Shown: positions 19,787 through 30,994 of the stretch, one piece after another | Layout: each line of letters begins with the position of its first letter | How positions within the stretch are numbered: the first letter of the stretch is position 1 | Origin: Streptomyces sp. CBMA156 | GTDB lineage: Bacteria > Actinomycetota > Actinomycetes > Streptomycetales > Streptomycetaceae | Direction of reading: 5' to 3' | Assembly (NCBI RefSeq): GCF_014596515.1 | Contig: NZ_MSJQ01000249.1 | Span: 1-64,000, forward strand | DNA length: 64,000 nt | The notes under the pieces: generated by a model | Database searches by the model: none | The model's input: only the letters and a program-made list of their open reading frames with translations | What the model was told of the DNA's origin: nothing | Translations under genes and position numbers: made by a program

Positions 19787-21687
19787 GCGAGCCCTGCTTT
19801 CGACGTGAGGGGGCCCTCGGGTACCGGGGCGGCCTCGCCCGACATCAGTTCCCGGTAGTGCGCGCAGTCGCGCAGCAGCTCCTGGTGGGTGCCGACGGCC
19901 GTGATCCGGCCGTCTGCCAGCACCGCGACCCGGTCGGCGAGCAGCACGGTGCTGGGGCGGTGGGCGACGACCAGGGCGGTGGTGGTGCCGAGGACCTCGC
20001 GCAGCGCCCGTTCGACCAGGGCCTCGGTGTGCACGTCCAGGGCGGAGAGCGGGTCGTCCAGCACCAGGAAGGCCGGGTCGCCGACCACCGCGCGGGCCAG
20101 CGCGAGGCGCTGGCGCTGGCCGCCGGACAGGCTCAGGCCCTGCTCGCCGACCTCGGTGCCGTGGCCCTGCGGGAGCTTCTCGACGAAGCCCGCCTGGGCG
20201 GTGGCGAGGGCGGTGCGCAGCTGTGCGTCGCCCGCGCCGGGGGCGCCCATCAGGACGTTCTCCCGGACGGTGGCGGAGAACAGGGTGGGCTCCTCGAAGG
20301 CGACCGCGACGAGCTCGCGCAGCCGCTGCCTGGGCAGCTCGCGGATGTCCCGGCCGTCCAGCGTGATGGCGCCGGCGGTGGCCTCGTACAGCCGGGGGAG
20401 CAGCGCGGTGAGCGTGGTCTTGCCGCTGCCGGTGGTGCCGACCAGGGCCATCGTCTCGCCGCTGCGGATGTGCAGGTCGATGCCGTCCAGCAGGTCGGGG
20501 CTGTCCTCGGGGGCGTCGGGGTAGCGGAACCGGACGCCGGTGAAGCGGATGCCGTCCGGGGCGGCGAGGCCGGTGGCGGTGCCGGGGTCCGGGGTCTCCG
20601 GTTCGTCCAGCACCTCGAAGAAGCGGTCGGTGGCGGTGGCGGCCTCGTTGGCGTAGGCGAGCAGCCAGCCGAGCGACTCGACCGGCCAGCGCAGCGCGAG
20701 CGCGGTGGAGAGGAAGGCGACCAGGGCGCCGGCGCTCAGCTCGTCGTGGGCCACCAGGTAGGCGCCGACGGCGAGGGCGAAGCCGAGCGCGATCTCCGGC
20801 AGGCCGACGACGACCGCCCAGAGGTTGGCGAGCAGGTGCGCCTTGCGCAGTTCGGTGCGGCGCAGCTCCTGGGACTGGGCGCGGAAGCGCTCGGCCATCG
20901 AGCGGTGCCGGCCGAAGGCCTTGAGGATGCGGATGCCGAGCACGGACTCCTCGACCACGGTGGCGAGGTCGCCGTTCTGGTCCTGGGCGAGCCGGGAGGC
21001 GCCGGAGTAGCCGGCCTCGAACCGCCGGGTGAGCACGAACAGCGGGACGACCGGGACCAGGGTGATCAGGGCGAGCCGCCAGTCCTGGGTGAACATCACC
21101 ACGGTGCCGGCCAGGAACATCACCGAGTTGACGATCAGGAAGACCAGCGGGAAGGCCAGGAACAGCCGCATGGTGTACATGTCCGCGGTGGCCCTGGAGA
21201 GCAGCTGGCCGGAGCCCCAGCGGTCGTGGAAGGAGACCGGAAGGCGCTGGAGCTTGGCGAAGAGGTCCCCGCGCATCGCCGTCTCCAGCCCGGCCAGCGG
21301 GCGGGCCAGCACCACCCGGCGGGTGTAGAACAGCGCGGACTCGACCAGGCCCAGGACGAGCAGCAGGCCGGCCAGCGGCCAGAGGCCGGCCAGGTCGTGC
21401 CCGGCGAGCGGGCCGTCCACGATCCGGCCGAGGACCACCGGGACGGCGAGGGTGCTCAGCATGCCCAGGGAGGCGGCCGTCACCGAGACGGTCAGCCGGC
21501 CGCGGACGGCGCGGGCGTACGGCGACAGGCGCAGCAGCGAGCGGACCGCGGAGTGCCGCGGCCCGGTTCTGCCGGCTCCTCCGGGCCCGCCGGTTCCGGT
21601 GGCTCCGGCGGTGTCGGTTCCGTGGGTGTCGTCGGCTGGGGGGCTTCCCGGGGTCGGGTTCTCGGGGTCCTGCCTGTTCTCGGCCAT
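19783..21687 (-). CDS. ABC exporter half-transporter, degenerate-site subunit
   Basis: A 634-residue half-exporter with a Pro/Gly/Thr-rich N-terminal 45 residues, a six-helix membrane domain, and an ATPase domain: Walker A GTTGSGKTT, canonical signature LSGGQRQRLA, but Walker B FLVLDDPLSALD, where Asp replaces the catalytic Glu. It pairs with the following overlapping gene. The start is uncertain: ATG 21687 (MAENRQDPEN) has no clear Shine-Dalgarno, while a GTG at 21717 ten codons upstream has a weak GGATGAG. It is divergent from the encapsulin gene eshA, 234 bp away. Confidence 0.86.
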   Translation of the reverse strand: MAENRQDPENPTPGSPPADDTHGTDTAGATGTGGPGGAGRTGPRHSAVRSLLRLSPYARAVRGRLTVSVTAASLGMLSTLAVPVVLGRIVDGPLAGHDLAGLWPLAGLLLVLGLVESALFYTRRVVLARPLAGLETAMRGDLFAKLQRLPVSFHDRWGSGQLLSRATADMYTMRLFLAFPLVFLIVNSVMFLAGTVVMFTQDWRLALITLVPVVPLFVLTRRFEAGYSGASRLAQDQNGDLATVVEESVLGIRILKAFGRHRSMAERFRAQSQELRRTELRKAHLLANLWAVVVGLPEIALGFALAVGAYLVAHDELSAGALVAFLSTALALRWPVESLGWLLAYANEAATATDRFFEVLDEPETPDPGTATGLAAPDGIRFTGVRFRYPDAPEDSPDLLDGIDLHIRSGETMALVGTTGSGKTTLTALLPRLYEATAGAITLDGRDIRELPRQRLRELVAVAFEEPTLFSATVRENVLMGAPGAGDAQLRTALATAQAGFVEKLPQGHGTEVGEQGLSLSGGQRQRLALARAVVGDPAFLVLDDPLSALDVHTEALVERALREVLGTTTALVVAHRPSTVLLADRVAVLADGRITAVGTHQELLRDCAHYRELMSGEAAPVPEGPLTSKAGLA

Positions 21688-21921
21688 CGCGGTGAGAGTA
21701 GGCAGAGATCCCGTCACTTCTCATCCGGTTTTTCGCTCCTGTCGGTGGTGCGCGGCGAGAACCGGCCACTCGAACGGGCGAGACGGGCGTGCGACAGGGG
21801 GCGCGTGCAGCCGTTCGTGCGGGGACGAGTGCGCCGCGCGCCTCTTGCGAGCGCCTGCTGATCGGCCGATTACATCTCCTGACGGATGCCCACTGATACA
21901 CGAGTGAACAGGAGTGCACAC

Positions 21922-23349
21922 ATGACGGTCGAAACCGAGCCCACCCCCGGACCCGGATCAGCAATCGTGCAGGTACGGGCCCAGCTCAGCCTCAGCACGA
22001 CCGCGGCCCGGAACCTCGCGACGACGACCAAGTCCAAGCCGCAGATGCAGGAGATCACCTCCCGCTGGCTGCTGAAGATGCTGCCCTGGGTGCAGGTCAG
22101 CGCGGGCACCTACCGGGTCAACCGGCGGCTGAGCTTCGCCCCCGGGCGCGGCCGGGTCAGCTTCGCCAAGACCGGCTCCGCGGTGACGGTGATCGCCCCC
22201 TCGCTGGCCGAGGTGCCGGCGCTGCGCGGTTTCGAGGACGAGGAGGTGCTGGCCGAGCTGGCTCGCCGGTTCGTGCAGCGGGACTTCGCGCCGGGCGACG
22301 TGCTGGTGCAGGAGGGTGCGCCGATCGAGGAGGTGTTCCTGGTCGCGCACGGCAAGGTGGACCGGATCGGCACCGGCAAGTACGGCGAGCAGACCGTGCT
22401 CGGCGGCCTCGCGGACGGCGACTCGATCGGCGACGAGTCGATCACCGAGGGCGGCGGCAACTGGCCGTACACCGTGAAGGCGAGCACCTCCGGCGTCGTG
22501 ATGGCGCTGTCCTGGGGGGTGCTCCAGGAGCTGATCGGCCGCTCCGAGTCGCTGCGCGAGCAGCTGCTGGGCTTCGCCGCCGACACCGCGCAGGCGCAGA
22601 ACGAGCACGGCGAGGCGGAGATCGACCTCTCGGCCGGCCACCAGGGCGAGTACGAGCTGCCCGGCGCCTTCGTGGACTACGAGCTGAAGCCGCGCGAGTA
22701 CGAGCTGAGCGTCGCGCAGACCGTCCTCAAGGTGCACTCCCGGGTCGCGGACCTCTACAACAAGCCGATGAACCAGACCGAGGAGCAGCTGCGGCTGACC
22801 ATCGAGGCCCTGCGGGAGCGGCAGGAGCACGAGATCATCAACAACCCGGAGTTCGGGCTGCTCAGCAACGCCGACTTCGACCAGCGGATCCAGACCCGCA
22901 CCGGGGCGCCGACCCCGGACGACCTGGACGAGCTGCTGAGCCTGCGGCGTGACACCGACTACCTGTTCGCCCACCCGCGGGCGATCGCGGCCTTCGAGCG
23001 GGAGTGCAACCGGGCCGGCCTCTACCTGCCCACCGCCGACGTCCTCGGCAAGCACCGGCCGACCTGGCGCGGAGTGCCGATCTTCCCGTGCAACAAGATC
23101 CCGGTGTCCGGCCAGCAGACCACCTCCTTCATCGCGATGCGTGTCGGCGAGGACAACCAGGGCGTGGTGGGCCTCACCCAGATCGGCATCCCGGACGAGG
23201 TCGAGCCGGGCCTGAACGTCCGGTTCATGGGGATCGACGAGAAGGCGATCGCCTCGTACCTGGTCAGCACCTACTACTCGGCGGCGGTGCTGGTGCCGGA
23301 CGCGATCGGGGTGCTGGAGAACGTCGAGGTCGGGCACGCCGGCAGCTAG
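21922..23349 (+). CDS. eshA: Family 2B encapsulin shell protein with inserted cyclic-nucleotide-binding domain (EshA type)
   Basis: Shell protein predicted to assemble into a protein nanocompartment. The 475-residue product has an N-terminal arm ([26 protein letters not shown] split across residues 20-50), an HK97-like shell fold in two parts, and between them a cNMP-binding domain (about 85-210: [33 protein letters not shown]). This layout defines family 2B encapsulins, represented by Streptomyces EshA. The ATG at 21922 has GGAG 7 nt upstream; the longer in-frame reading is unsupported. Usual 2B cargo genes (terpene cyclase, polyprenyl transferase, xylulose kinase, cysteine desulfurase for 2A) are not adjacent. 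It is flanked by an ABC exporter and convergent glgX. Confidence 0.88.
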   Translation: MTVETEPTPGPGSAIVQVRAQLSLSTTAARNLATTTKSKPQMQEITSRWLLKMLPWVQVSAGTYRVNRRLSFAPGRGRVSFAKTGSAVTVIAPSLAEVPALRGFEDEEVLAELARRFVQRDFAPGDVLVQEGAPIEEVFLVAHGKVDRIGTGKYGEQTVLGGLADGDSIGDESITEGGGNWPYTVKASTSGVVMALSWGVLQELIGRSESLREQLLGFAADTAQAQNEHGEAEIDLSAGHQGEYELPGAFVDYELKPREYELSVAQTVLKVHSRVADLYNKPMNQTEEQLRLTIEALRERQEHEIINNPEFGLLSNADFDQRIQTRTGAPTPDDLDELLSLRRDTDYLFAHPRAIAAFERECNRAGLYLPTADVLGKHRPTWRGVPIFPCNKIPVSGQQTTSFIAMRVGEDNQGVVGLTQIGIPDEVEPGLNVRFMGIDEKAIASYLVSTYYSAAVLVPDAIGVLENVEVGHAGS

Positions 23350-23386
23350 GCGCGTCTTTCCGTCCGGCTGTCCGGCTGTCCGGCGG

Positions 23387-25639
<2,253 letters not shown>

Positions 25640-25827
25640 GGCCGTACCTCCCTGGGCGGGGTGTCCTGGGCCCCGTTCAGCTTTTCTTTCCCGGATTGGG
25701 GAGGGCGGAAGCCGTTGAACGGGGGCTTACCGGCGGATGGCGGGTGGGATTCCCGGGGATCGGCGTGTCCCGTGCCGGTGCTCCTCGTTGTCCCGGGTGT
25801 CGGACGTGAACAGTGGGAGGCCCCGGG

Positions 25828-27066
25828 ATGCGGCGCCGAGGATGGGTGTGGGCTCGGGGTGCGGCGGCGGTGGGCTGCTGTCTGGCCGTTCTCACGGGGT
25901 GTGGTGGTGGCGTCTCTCCGGAGGCGTCCGCCGGCGACGCGGCGACGCCGGGCGGGCACAGCGCCCCGCCGGCGCCCTCCCGCGCGGTGGTGACGGCGCA
26001 GCCGGCCGACCGCGCGCAGGACGTGCAGCCGGTCGGGGCGGTCCGGGTGGCCGTCGCGCAGGGGCGGCTGGTGTCCGTGCGGCTGGCCGACACCAAGGGC
26101 GGTGAGGTGCCCGGCACGATCAGCGCGGACGGCGGCGGGTGGGTGCCGGACGGGCCGCTGCCGCTCGCCACCGCGTTCACGCTGGATTCCGTCGCCGAGG
26201 ACGACCAGGGGCAGAAGGCCGCCCAGCACTCGGAGTTCACGACGATGACTCCGGCGCACACCTTCGTGGCGTTCTTCACCCCGGAGGACGGGTCCACGGT
26301 CGGCGTCGGGATGCCGGTCTCGCTGCGCTTCAGCCGTCCGATCGCGGACCGGGCGGCGGTGGAGAAGGCCGTCCAGGTCACCGCCGACCCGCCGGTGCCG
26401 GTCGCCGCGCACTGGTTCGGCAACCAGCGGCTGGACTTCCGCCCCGAGCAGTACTGGGCGGCCGGCACCAGGGTGACGGTGGCGCTGCGGCTCAAGGACG
26501 TCCAGGGCGCGCCGGGGGAGTTCGGCACCCAGAGCAGGGACCTGCACTTCACCGTCGGGCGGGCGCAGGTCTCCACCGTCGACCTGGACGCGCACACCCT
26601 GACCGTCAGGGCGGGGCAGGGCGGCAAGGTGGTCCGGGTGCTCAAGGTCTCCGGCGGCAGCCGCGGCCACTCCACCTACCGGGGGGTGATGGTGGTGTCG
26701 GAGAAGTACCCGGTGACCCGGATGAACTCGCAGACCGTCGGCATGGGCGACGAGTACGACATCAAGGACGTCCCGCACGCGATGCGGCTGACCACCTCCG
26801 GCACCTTCGTGCACGGCAACTACTGGGCGGCCCCGGGGGTGTTCGGCTCGGCCAACACCAGCCACGGCTGCATCGGGCTGGCCGACGCCAAGGGCGGGGC
26901 GAGCAAGGACTCCCCGGCGGGCTGGCTGTTCGAGCACACCATCCCGGGGGACGTGCTGGACGTGCGGGCCTCGTCCGGGGACTTCGTGCCGCCGCAGAAC
27001 GGGCTCAACGGCTGGAACGTGCCGTGGGAGCAGTGGGTGGCCGGCAGCGCCCTGCGCCGGCCGTAG
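25828..27066 (+). CDS. Lipoprotein L,D-transpeptidase, paralogue 1
   Basis: Forms 3-3 cross-links in peptidoglycan on the outer face of the membrane. The 412-residue protein has a lipobox (LTG-Cys25) and a Ser/Ala/Pro linker. Two Ig-like domains of the actinobacterial Ldt type follow (QPADRAQDVQPVGAVRVAV; TPEDGSTVGVGMPVSLRFSRP), then the YkuD catalytic domain with HGNYW and the active-site motif SHGCIGL. The ATG at 25828 has GGGAGG 7 nt upstream. It is the first of three tandem paralogues with about 190-bp spacers, probably separate transcripts. Confidence 0.92.
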   Translation: MRRRGWVWARGAAAVGCCLAVLTGCGGGVSPEASAGDAATPGGHSAPPAPSRAVVTAQPADRAQDVQPVGAVRVAVAQGRLVSVRLADTKGGEVPGTISADGGGWVPDGPLPLATAFTLDSVAEDDQGQKAAQHSEFTTMTPAHTFVAFFTPEDGSTVGVGMPVSLRFSRPIADRAAVEKAVQVTADPPVPVAAHWFGNQRLDFRPEQYWAAGTRVTVALRLKDVQGAPGEFGTQSRDLHFTVGRAQVSTVDLDAHTLTVRAGQGGKVVRVLKVSGGSRGHSTYRGVMVVSEKYPVTRMNSQTVGMGDEYDIKDVPHAMRLTTSGTFVHGNYWAAPGVFGSANTSHGCIGLADAKGGASKDSPAGWLFEHTIPGDVLDVRASSGDFVPPQNGLNGWNVPWEQWVAGSALRRP

Positions 27067-27260
27067 GGGCCTTTCACCCCGTTTGACCCGTCTTCACATC
27101 TTTTTCACGCCCGCTCCACGGGACTCCTCCCAGGATTCACCCGGATGGCTTGGCTATCCTGCTCCGGCGCGTCCGGGCCCGCCCGGAAAGATCGGCGGGC
27201 GGTGCAACTCATGGGGGCACTCAACGCGTCAAGTGAGTGAATACCGGGAGGGGAGAAACC

Positions 27261-28520
27261 GTGAAGACGGGTAAGACGGCCGGGGCCGCGATACGCACCA
27301 GCAACCGCTACGGGCGCAGGGGTGCGATGGCGCTGGTCATGGGTGGGGTCCTGCTGCTCACCGCCGCGTGCGGCGATGACAAGGGCAGCGATGCAGGAGG
27401 GTCCGGGGGTGCCGGCGGCGGCAACGCGGCGTCGGCGCCGGCCGCGGGGGACGGCGGCGGGTCGTCGACGCCGAAGCCCTCGGCCGCGGTGCTCGCCGTG
27501 GAGCCGAAGGACGGTGCCCAGGACGTCGCGCCGAACGGGCTCCAGGTGTCCGTCGCCAACGGCAAGCTCACCACGGTCGAGGTGACGGACAAGAACGGCA
27601 AGCCCGTCGAGGGGGCGATCACCCCGGACGGTGCCGGCTGGAAGCCCGCGGGGGCGCTCGCGGTCGGCATGGCGTACAAGGTGAACGCGCAGGCCAAGGA
27701 CGGCGAGGGCCTGGTGGCCGCGTCCACCACCTCGTTCACCACGCTGACGCCGGAGAAGAAGGTCTCCACCAACGACAACATCAGCGACAACGCCACCTAC
27801 GGCGTCGGGATGATCGTCTCGGTGGAGTTCAACAAGCCGGTCAAGAACAAGGAAGCGGTCGCCAACGGCATCACCTTCGAGACCAGCAACGGCACGGTGG
27901 TCAAGGGCCACTGGTTCAGCGACAAGCGGGTGGACTTCCGTCCTGAGCAGTACTGGGCGCCGGACACCAAGGTGACGGTCAAGTACCGGCTGAAGAACGT
28001 CGAGGTCTCCCCGGGCGTCTACGGCGACGTGGACAAGGACGAGCCGTTCACCATCGGCCGCTCGATGATCTCCACCGCGGACGCCAAGTCGCACCAGATG
28101 ACGGTCGAGCGGGCCGGGCAGAGCACCACCGTGCCGGTCACCCTGGGCGCGGACGCGACGCCGTCCTGGGGCGGGACGATGGTCGTCATGTCCAAGGAGA
28201 AGGTCACCCGGATGAACTCGCAGACCGTCGGTCTCGGTGGCGAGTACGACATCAAGGACGTCCCGCACGCGATGCGGCTGACCACCTCCGGCACCTTCGT
28301 GCACGGCAACTACTGGGCCAGCCCGTTCGGCAAGACCAACGCCAGCCACGGCTGCGTGTCGATGCAGGACCTGAAGGGCGGCAGCGACTCCTCGGTCGCG
28401 GGCAAGTTCTTCAACGACTCGATGGTCGGCGACGTCATCAAGGTCGTGAACACCAAGGAGAAGACCGTCTCGCCCTCCAACGGGCTCGGCGGCTGGAACG
28501 TGGACTGGGCCGGCTGGTAG
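27261..28520 (+). CDS. Lipoprotein L,D-transpeptidase, paralogue 2
   Basis: A 419-residue peptidoglycan 3-3 cross-linking enzyme, same architecture as its neighbours: signal with lipobox LTAA-Cys37, Asp/Gly-rich linker, two Ig-like domains (VEPKDGAQDVAPNGLQVSV; TYGVGMIVSVEFNKPV), and YkuD domain with MRLTTSGTFVHGNYW and SHGCVSM. The GTG at 27261 is preceded by GGGAGGGGAG at 27246-27255. It is more similar to paralogue 3 in the Ig part (YGVGMIVSV) and to paralogue 1 just before the active site (DIKDVPHAMRLTTSG), as judged by eye. Confidence 0.92.
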   Translation: MKTGKTAGAAIRTSNRYGRRGAMALVMGGVLLLTAACGDDKGSDAGGSGGAGGGNAASAPAAGDGGGSSTPKPSAAVLAVEPKDGAQDVAPNGLQVSVANGKLTTVEVTDKNGKPVEGAITPDGAGWKPAGALAVGMAYKVNAQAKDGEGLVAASTTSFTTLTPEKKVSTNDNISDNATYGVGMIVSVEFNKPVKNKEAVANGITFETSNGTVVKGHWFSDKRVDFRPEQYWAPDTKVTVKYRLKNVEVSPGVYGDVDKDEPFTIGRSMISTADAKSHQMTVERAGQSTTVPVTLGADATPSWGGTMVVMSKEKVTRMNSQTVGLGGEYDIKDVPHAMRLTTSGTFVHGNYWASPFGKTNASHGCVSMQDLKGGSDSSVAGKFFNDSMVGDVIKVVNTKEKTVSPSNGLGGWNVDWAGW

Positions 28521-28527
28521 GCCCTGT

Positions 28528-28561
28528 CCGGAGGCCGGCCCGGGTGCTCCGGGGCCTCCGG
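28528..28561 (+). terminator. Hairpin terminator after L,D-transpeptidase 2
   Basis: A 9-bp perfect stem (28528-28536 with 28553-28561) is followed within 6 nt by TTTT. It begins 7 bp after the stop codon. A second GC-rich hairpin lies at about 28577-28615. Confidence 0.65.
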
Positions 28562-28734
28562 TGAGTTTTCCGTCGTGCGGCCCGGTCCTCACCCGTTGGG
28601 GTCGGGCCGCCGCGGTTTCCGGGGCGGCGAACCCCGGTCATGGCGCAACCTTTCCGGTGGCCGGGTGCGTGTACCGCTCGGGTCCGTCGGGTCCACGGGG
28701 AGTTTCTCGGGTTTTCTGAGGAAGGGAATCGACG

Positions 28735-29949
28735 TTGAGATCGATACGCGGAGTGGTGGCGGCCGGCCTGGTCGGCGGGGCGATGGTGCTGACGGCCGCC
28801 TGTGGCGGCGGCGGGGGCGGCAGCGCGGCCAAGGCGGACCTCGGGGCGGGTGCGGCGGCCACCGCCAAGCCCGCGGCGGCGCCCACCAGTTCGGTGCCGA
28901 AGGTCTCCACGGCGGCCGTGAGCATCGAGCCCGCAGCCGGCTCGGTGGACGTGGCGCCGAACGCGCTCAAGGTGGGCGCGAGCGGGGGCCGGCTCACCAC
29001 CGTCAAGGTGAGCGACCGGACGGGCAGGGAGGTCCCCGGCACCATCGCCGCCGACGGCCTCAGCTGGACGCCGTCGGCCGGCCTGGAGGTGGGCACCGCC
29101 TACCAGGTCAGCGCGATGGCCGCGGACGCCGACGGCGCGGTCGCCACGGCGGACAGCAGCTTCACCACGCTGACCCCGACGGCGCTCGCCAAGGCCGCCG
29201 ACAACGTGGACAACGGCGCCACGTACGGCGTCGGCATGATCGTCTCGGTGAACTTCAGCAAGGACGTCAGGAACCGGGACGAGGTCGCCAGGGGCATCAC
29301 CTTCGAGACCGACAACGGCATCGTGGTGAAGGGCCACTGGTTCGACGACCGGCGGCTGGACTTCCGCCCGGAGCAGTACTGGAAGCCCGGGACCAAGGTG
29401 GTCGTGCACTACCGGCTCAAGAGCGTCGAGATCGCCCCGGGGGTGTACGGCGGGGACCGGGACGAGCCCTTCACGATCGGGCGGTCCCAGATTTCGACGG
29501 TTGACGCCGCGGCGCACAAGATGACGGTCGTACAGGGTGAACAGACGAACGAGATCGACATCACCTCGGGCTCGCCGGAACACCCCACCTGGAACGGCAC
29601 GATGGTGGTCATGTCCAAGGAGGGTGTGGTGCGGATGCAGTCCAGCACCATGCCGGGGATGACCGGTTCGCCGTACGACCTCCAGGTGCCGCACTCGATG
29701 CGGCTCACCGAGTCCGGGACGTACGTGCACGGCAACTACTGGAGCGACGCCTTCGGTGAGGACAACGTCAGCCACGGCTGCGTGGGCCTGAAGGACGTCA
29801 AGGGCGGTGGGGACGCCACCACGATGGGCAAGTTCTACGACGGCTCGCTGGTCGGGGACGTCATGGTGGTGAAGAACTCGACGAAGAAGGAGACGCTCGA
29901 CCCGGCGAACGGGCTGAGCGGCTGGAACGTGCCGTGGAGCACCTGGTAG
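28735..29949 (+). CDS. Lipoprotein L,D-transpeptidase, paralogue 3
   Basis: A 404-residue paralogue with lipobox LTAA-Cys23, poly-Gly linker, two Ig-like domains and a C-terminal YkuD domain (HGNYW, SHGCVGL). It acts on the outer membrane face like the two genes before it. The start is a TTG at 28735, chosen because AGGAAGGG lies 8 nt upstream and it gives a complete lipoprotein signal; no ATG or GTG near it does. It lacks the DIKDVPHAMRLTTSG segment shared by the other two (here LQVPHSMRLTESG), so it is the most diverged. Confidence 0.9.
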   Translation: MRSIRGVVAAGLVGGAMVLTAACGGGGGGSAAKADLGAGAAATAKPAAAPTSSVPKVSTAAVSIEPAAGSVDVAPNALKVGASGGRLTTVKVSDRTGREVPGTIAADGLSWTPSAGLEVGTAYQVSAMAADADGAVATADSSFTTLTPTALAKAADNVDNGATYGVGMIVSVNFSKDVRNRDEVARGITFETDNGIVVKGHWFDDRRLDFRPEQYWKPGTKVVVHYRLKSVEIAPGVYGGDRDEPFTIGRSQISTVDAAAHKMTVVQGEQTNEIDITSGSPEHPTWNGTMVVMSKEGVVRMQSSTMPGMTGSPYDLQVPHSMRLTESGTYVHGNYWSDAFGEDNVSHGCVGLKDVKGGGDATTMGKFYDGSLVGDVMVVKNSTKKETLDPANGLSGWNVPWSTW

Positions 29950-30083
29950 CCGACGGCTGACGGGCGGTGGGGTCAACCTGGCTTGACGAAAGTCGGCCCT
30001 GTTGGCCCCTTCTTGCTTCCGGCATATGCCGACGCGGAGAGATCGTTTGCTCATTGTCCGTACGCGGCCGCTTGCGTTCCGCA

Positions 30084-30644
30084 ATGATGGTCCGCATGGC
30101 GGGTTGGGGCGAAGCAGATCAGTCGTCGGTTTCCGGGGCCGGTGCGGTGGCCGCCGAGGTGTCCTTCATCGATGTGCGGGAAGGGCTCCCGGCGCTGGAG
30201 CGGCTCACCTCCGAGGAACTGGAGGAGATGTACTCCGGCAGACTCTGCGACCAGTCCGCGCCGAACGAGGTGCGGCTGCCGTCCCGGCCGGAGTCGGGCC
30301 CGGTGGCCCGCCGGCTGGTGCTCTCCGTCCTGGAGTCCTGGGACCTCCACCAGCACCTGGAGGTCGGCGAACTGCTCACCGGCGAGCTGGTGGCCAACGC
30401 GGTGCGGCACGCGGCCGGGCGCACCATCGGCCTGCACGTGAGCCGCAAGCCCGGCTGGCTGCGGATCGAGGTCCGAGACTCCTCCCGGGCCCTGCCCTGC
30501 ATGATCCTCGCCGAGGCCAAGCCGGTGAACGAGCGCGGGCGGGGGTTGAGGATCGTCGACGACCTCGCCGACCGCTGGGGCGCGAACCTGCTGCCGCGGG
30601 GCAAGGGCGTCTGGTTCGAGCTGAAGGTGCGTGAGCGGGGCTGA
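30084..30644 (+). CDS. HATPase_c ATP-binding regulatory protein (anti-sigma-factor-like)
   Basis: A 186-residue protein with a single Bergerat-fold ATPase domain: N box ELVANAVRHA, G1 box around EVRDSS, G2 box GRGLRIVDDLADRWG. This is the RsbW/SpoIIAB-like form abundant in Streptomyces, likely a serine kinase or anti-sigma regulator in the cytosol. The N-terminal 60 residues have no recognised domain. The start is uncertain: ATGs at 30084, 30087 and 30096 lie together and none has a Shine-Dalgarno. No obvious partner sigma factor or STAS protein is adjacent. Confidence 0.75.
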   Translation: MMVRMAGWGEADQSSVSGAGAVAAEVSFIDVREGLPALERLTSEELEEMYSGRLCDQSAPNEVRLPSRPESGPVARRLVLSVLESWDLHQHLEVGELLTGELVANAVRHAAGRTIGLHVSRKPGWLRIEVRDSSRALPCMILAEAKPVNERGRGLRIVDDLADRWGANLLPRGKGVWFELKVRERG

Positions 30645-30994
30645 AGGCTCCCGGGCGGCGGGGCCCCGGGAAACGCGCAGGGCCCGGGAAACGCGCGGGG
30701 CCCCCGGATTCGCCGTGGTCCGGCGGATGGGGGCCCCTGCAAGTCATCGCGCCGGCCAAGGGGGTGCGTGCCGCGCGATGGGCGTCGGCAGTGCCAGGTC
30801 GGGCCCGCCGAAGTCATCGGCCCAGGGCGGCGTGCGGTGTCGCCCGCCGTTGGGCTGCCTTGACTATCGCATGGATCTCAGCATGTGGGCAAACCAGATG
30901 ACTTCGAATGCAAGGCGTGTTACCTAGTTCACCTTTGGAATTTGCATAGGTTAACGCCATTGCCTGTGAATATTCATGATCGCGATGGCGTCGC
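30645..30994. other. Gene-free spacer with an AT-rich segment
   Basis: 30661-30698 holds two copies of an 18-bp direct repeat (GGCCCGGGAAACGCGC core) able to form GGGGCCCC hairpins, probably terminating the upstream gene. From about 30840 to 30990 the base composition falls to near 50% AT (for example GAATATTC at 30967-30974), unlike the rest of the window. No credible coding region is present on either strand. It looks like foreign or degraded DNA at the border of the accessory region. Confidence 0.6.
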
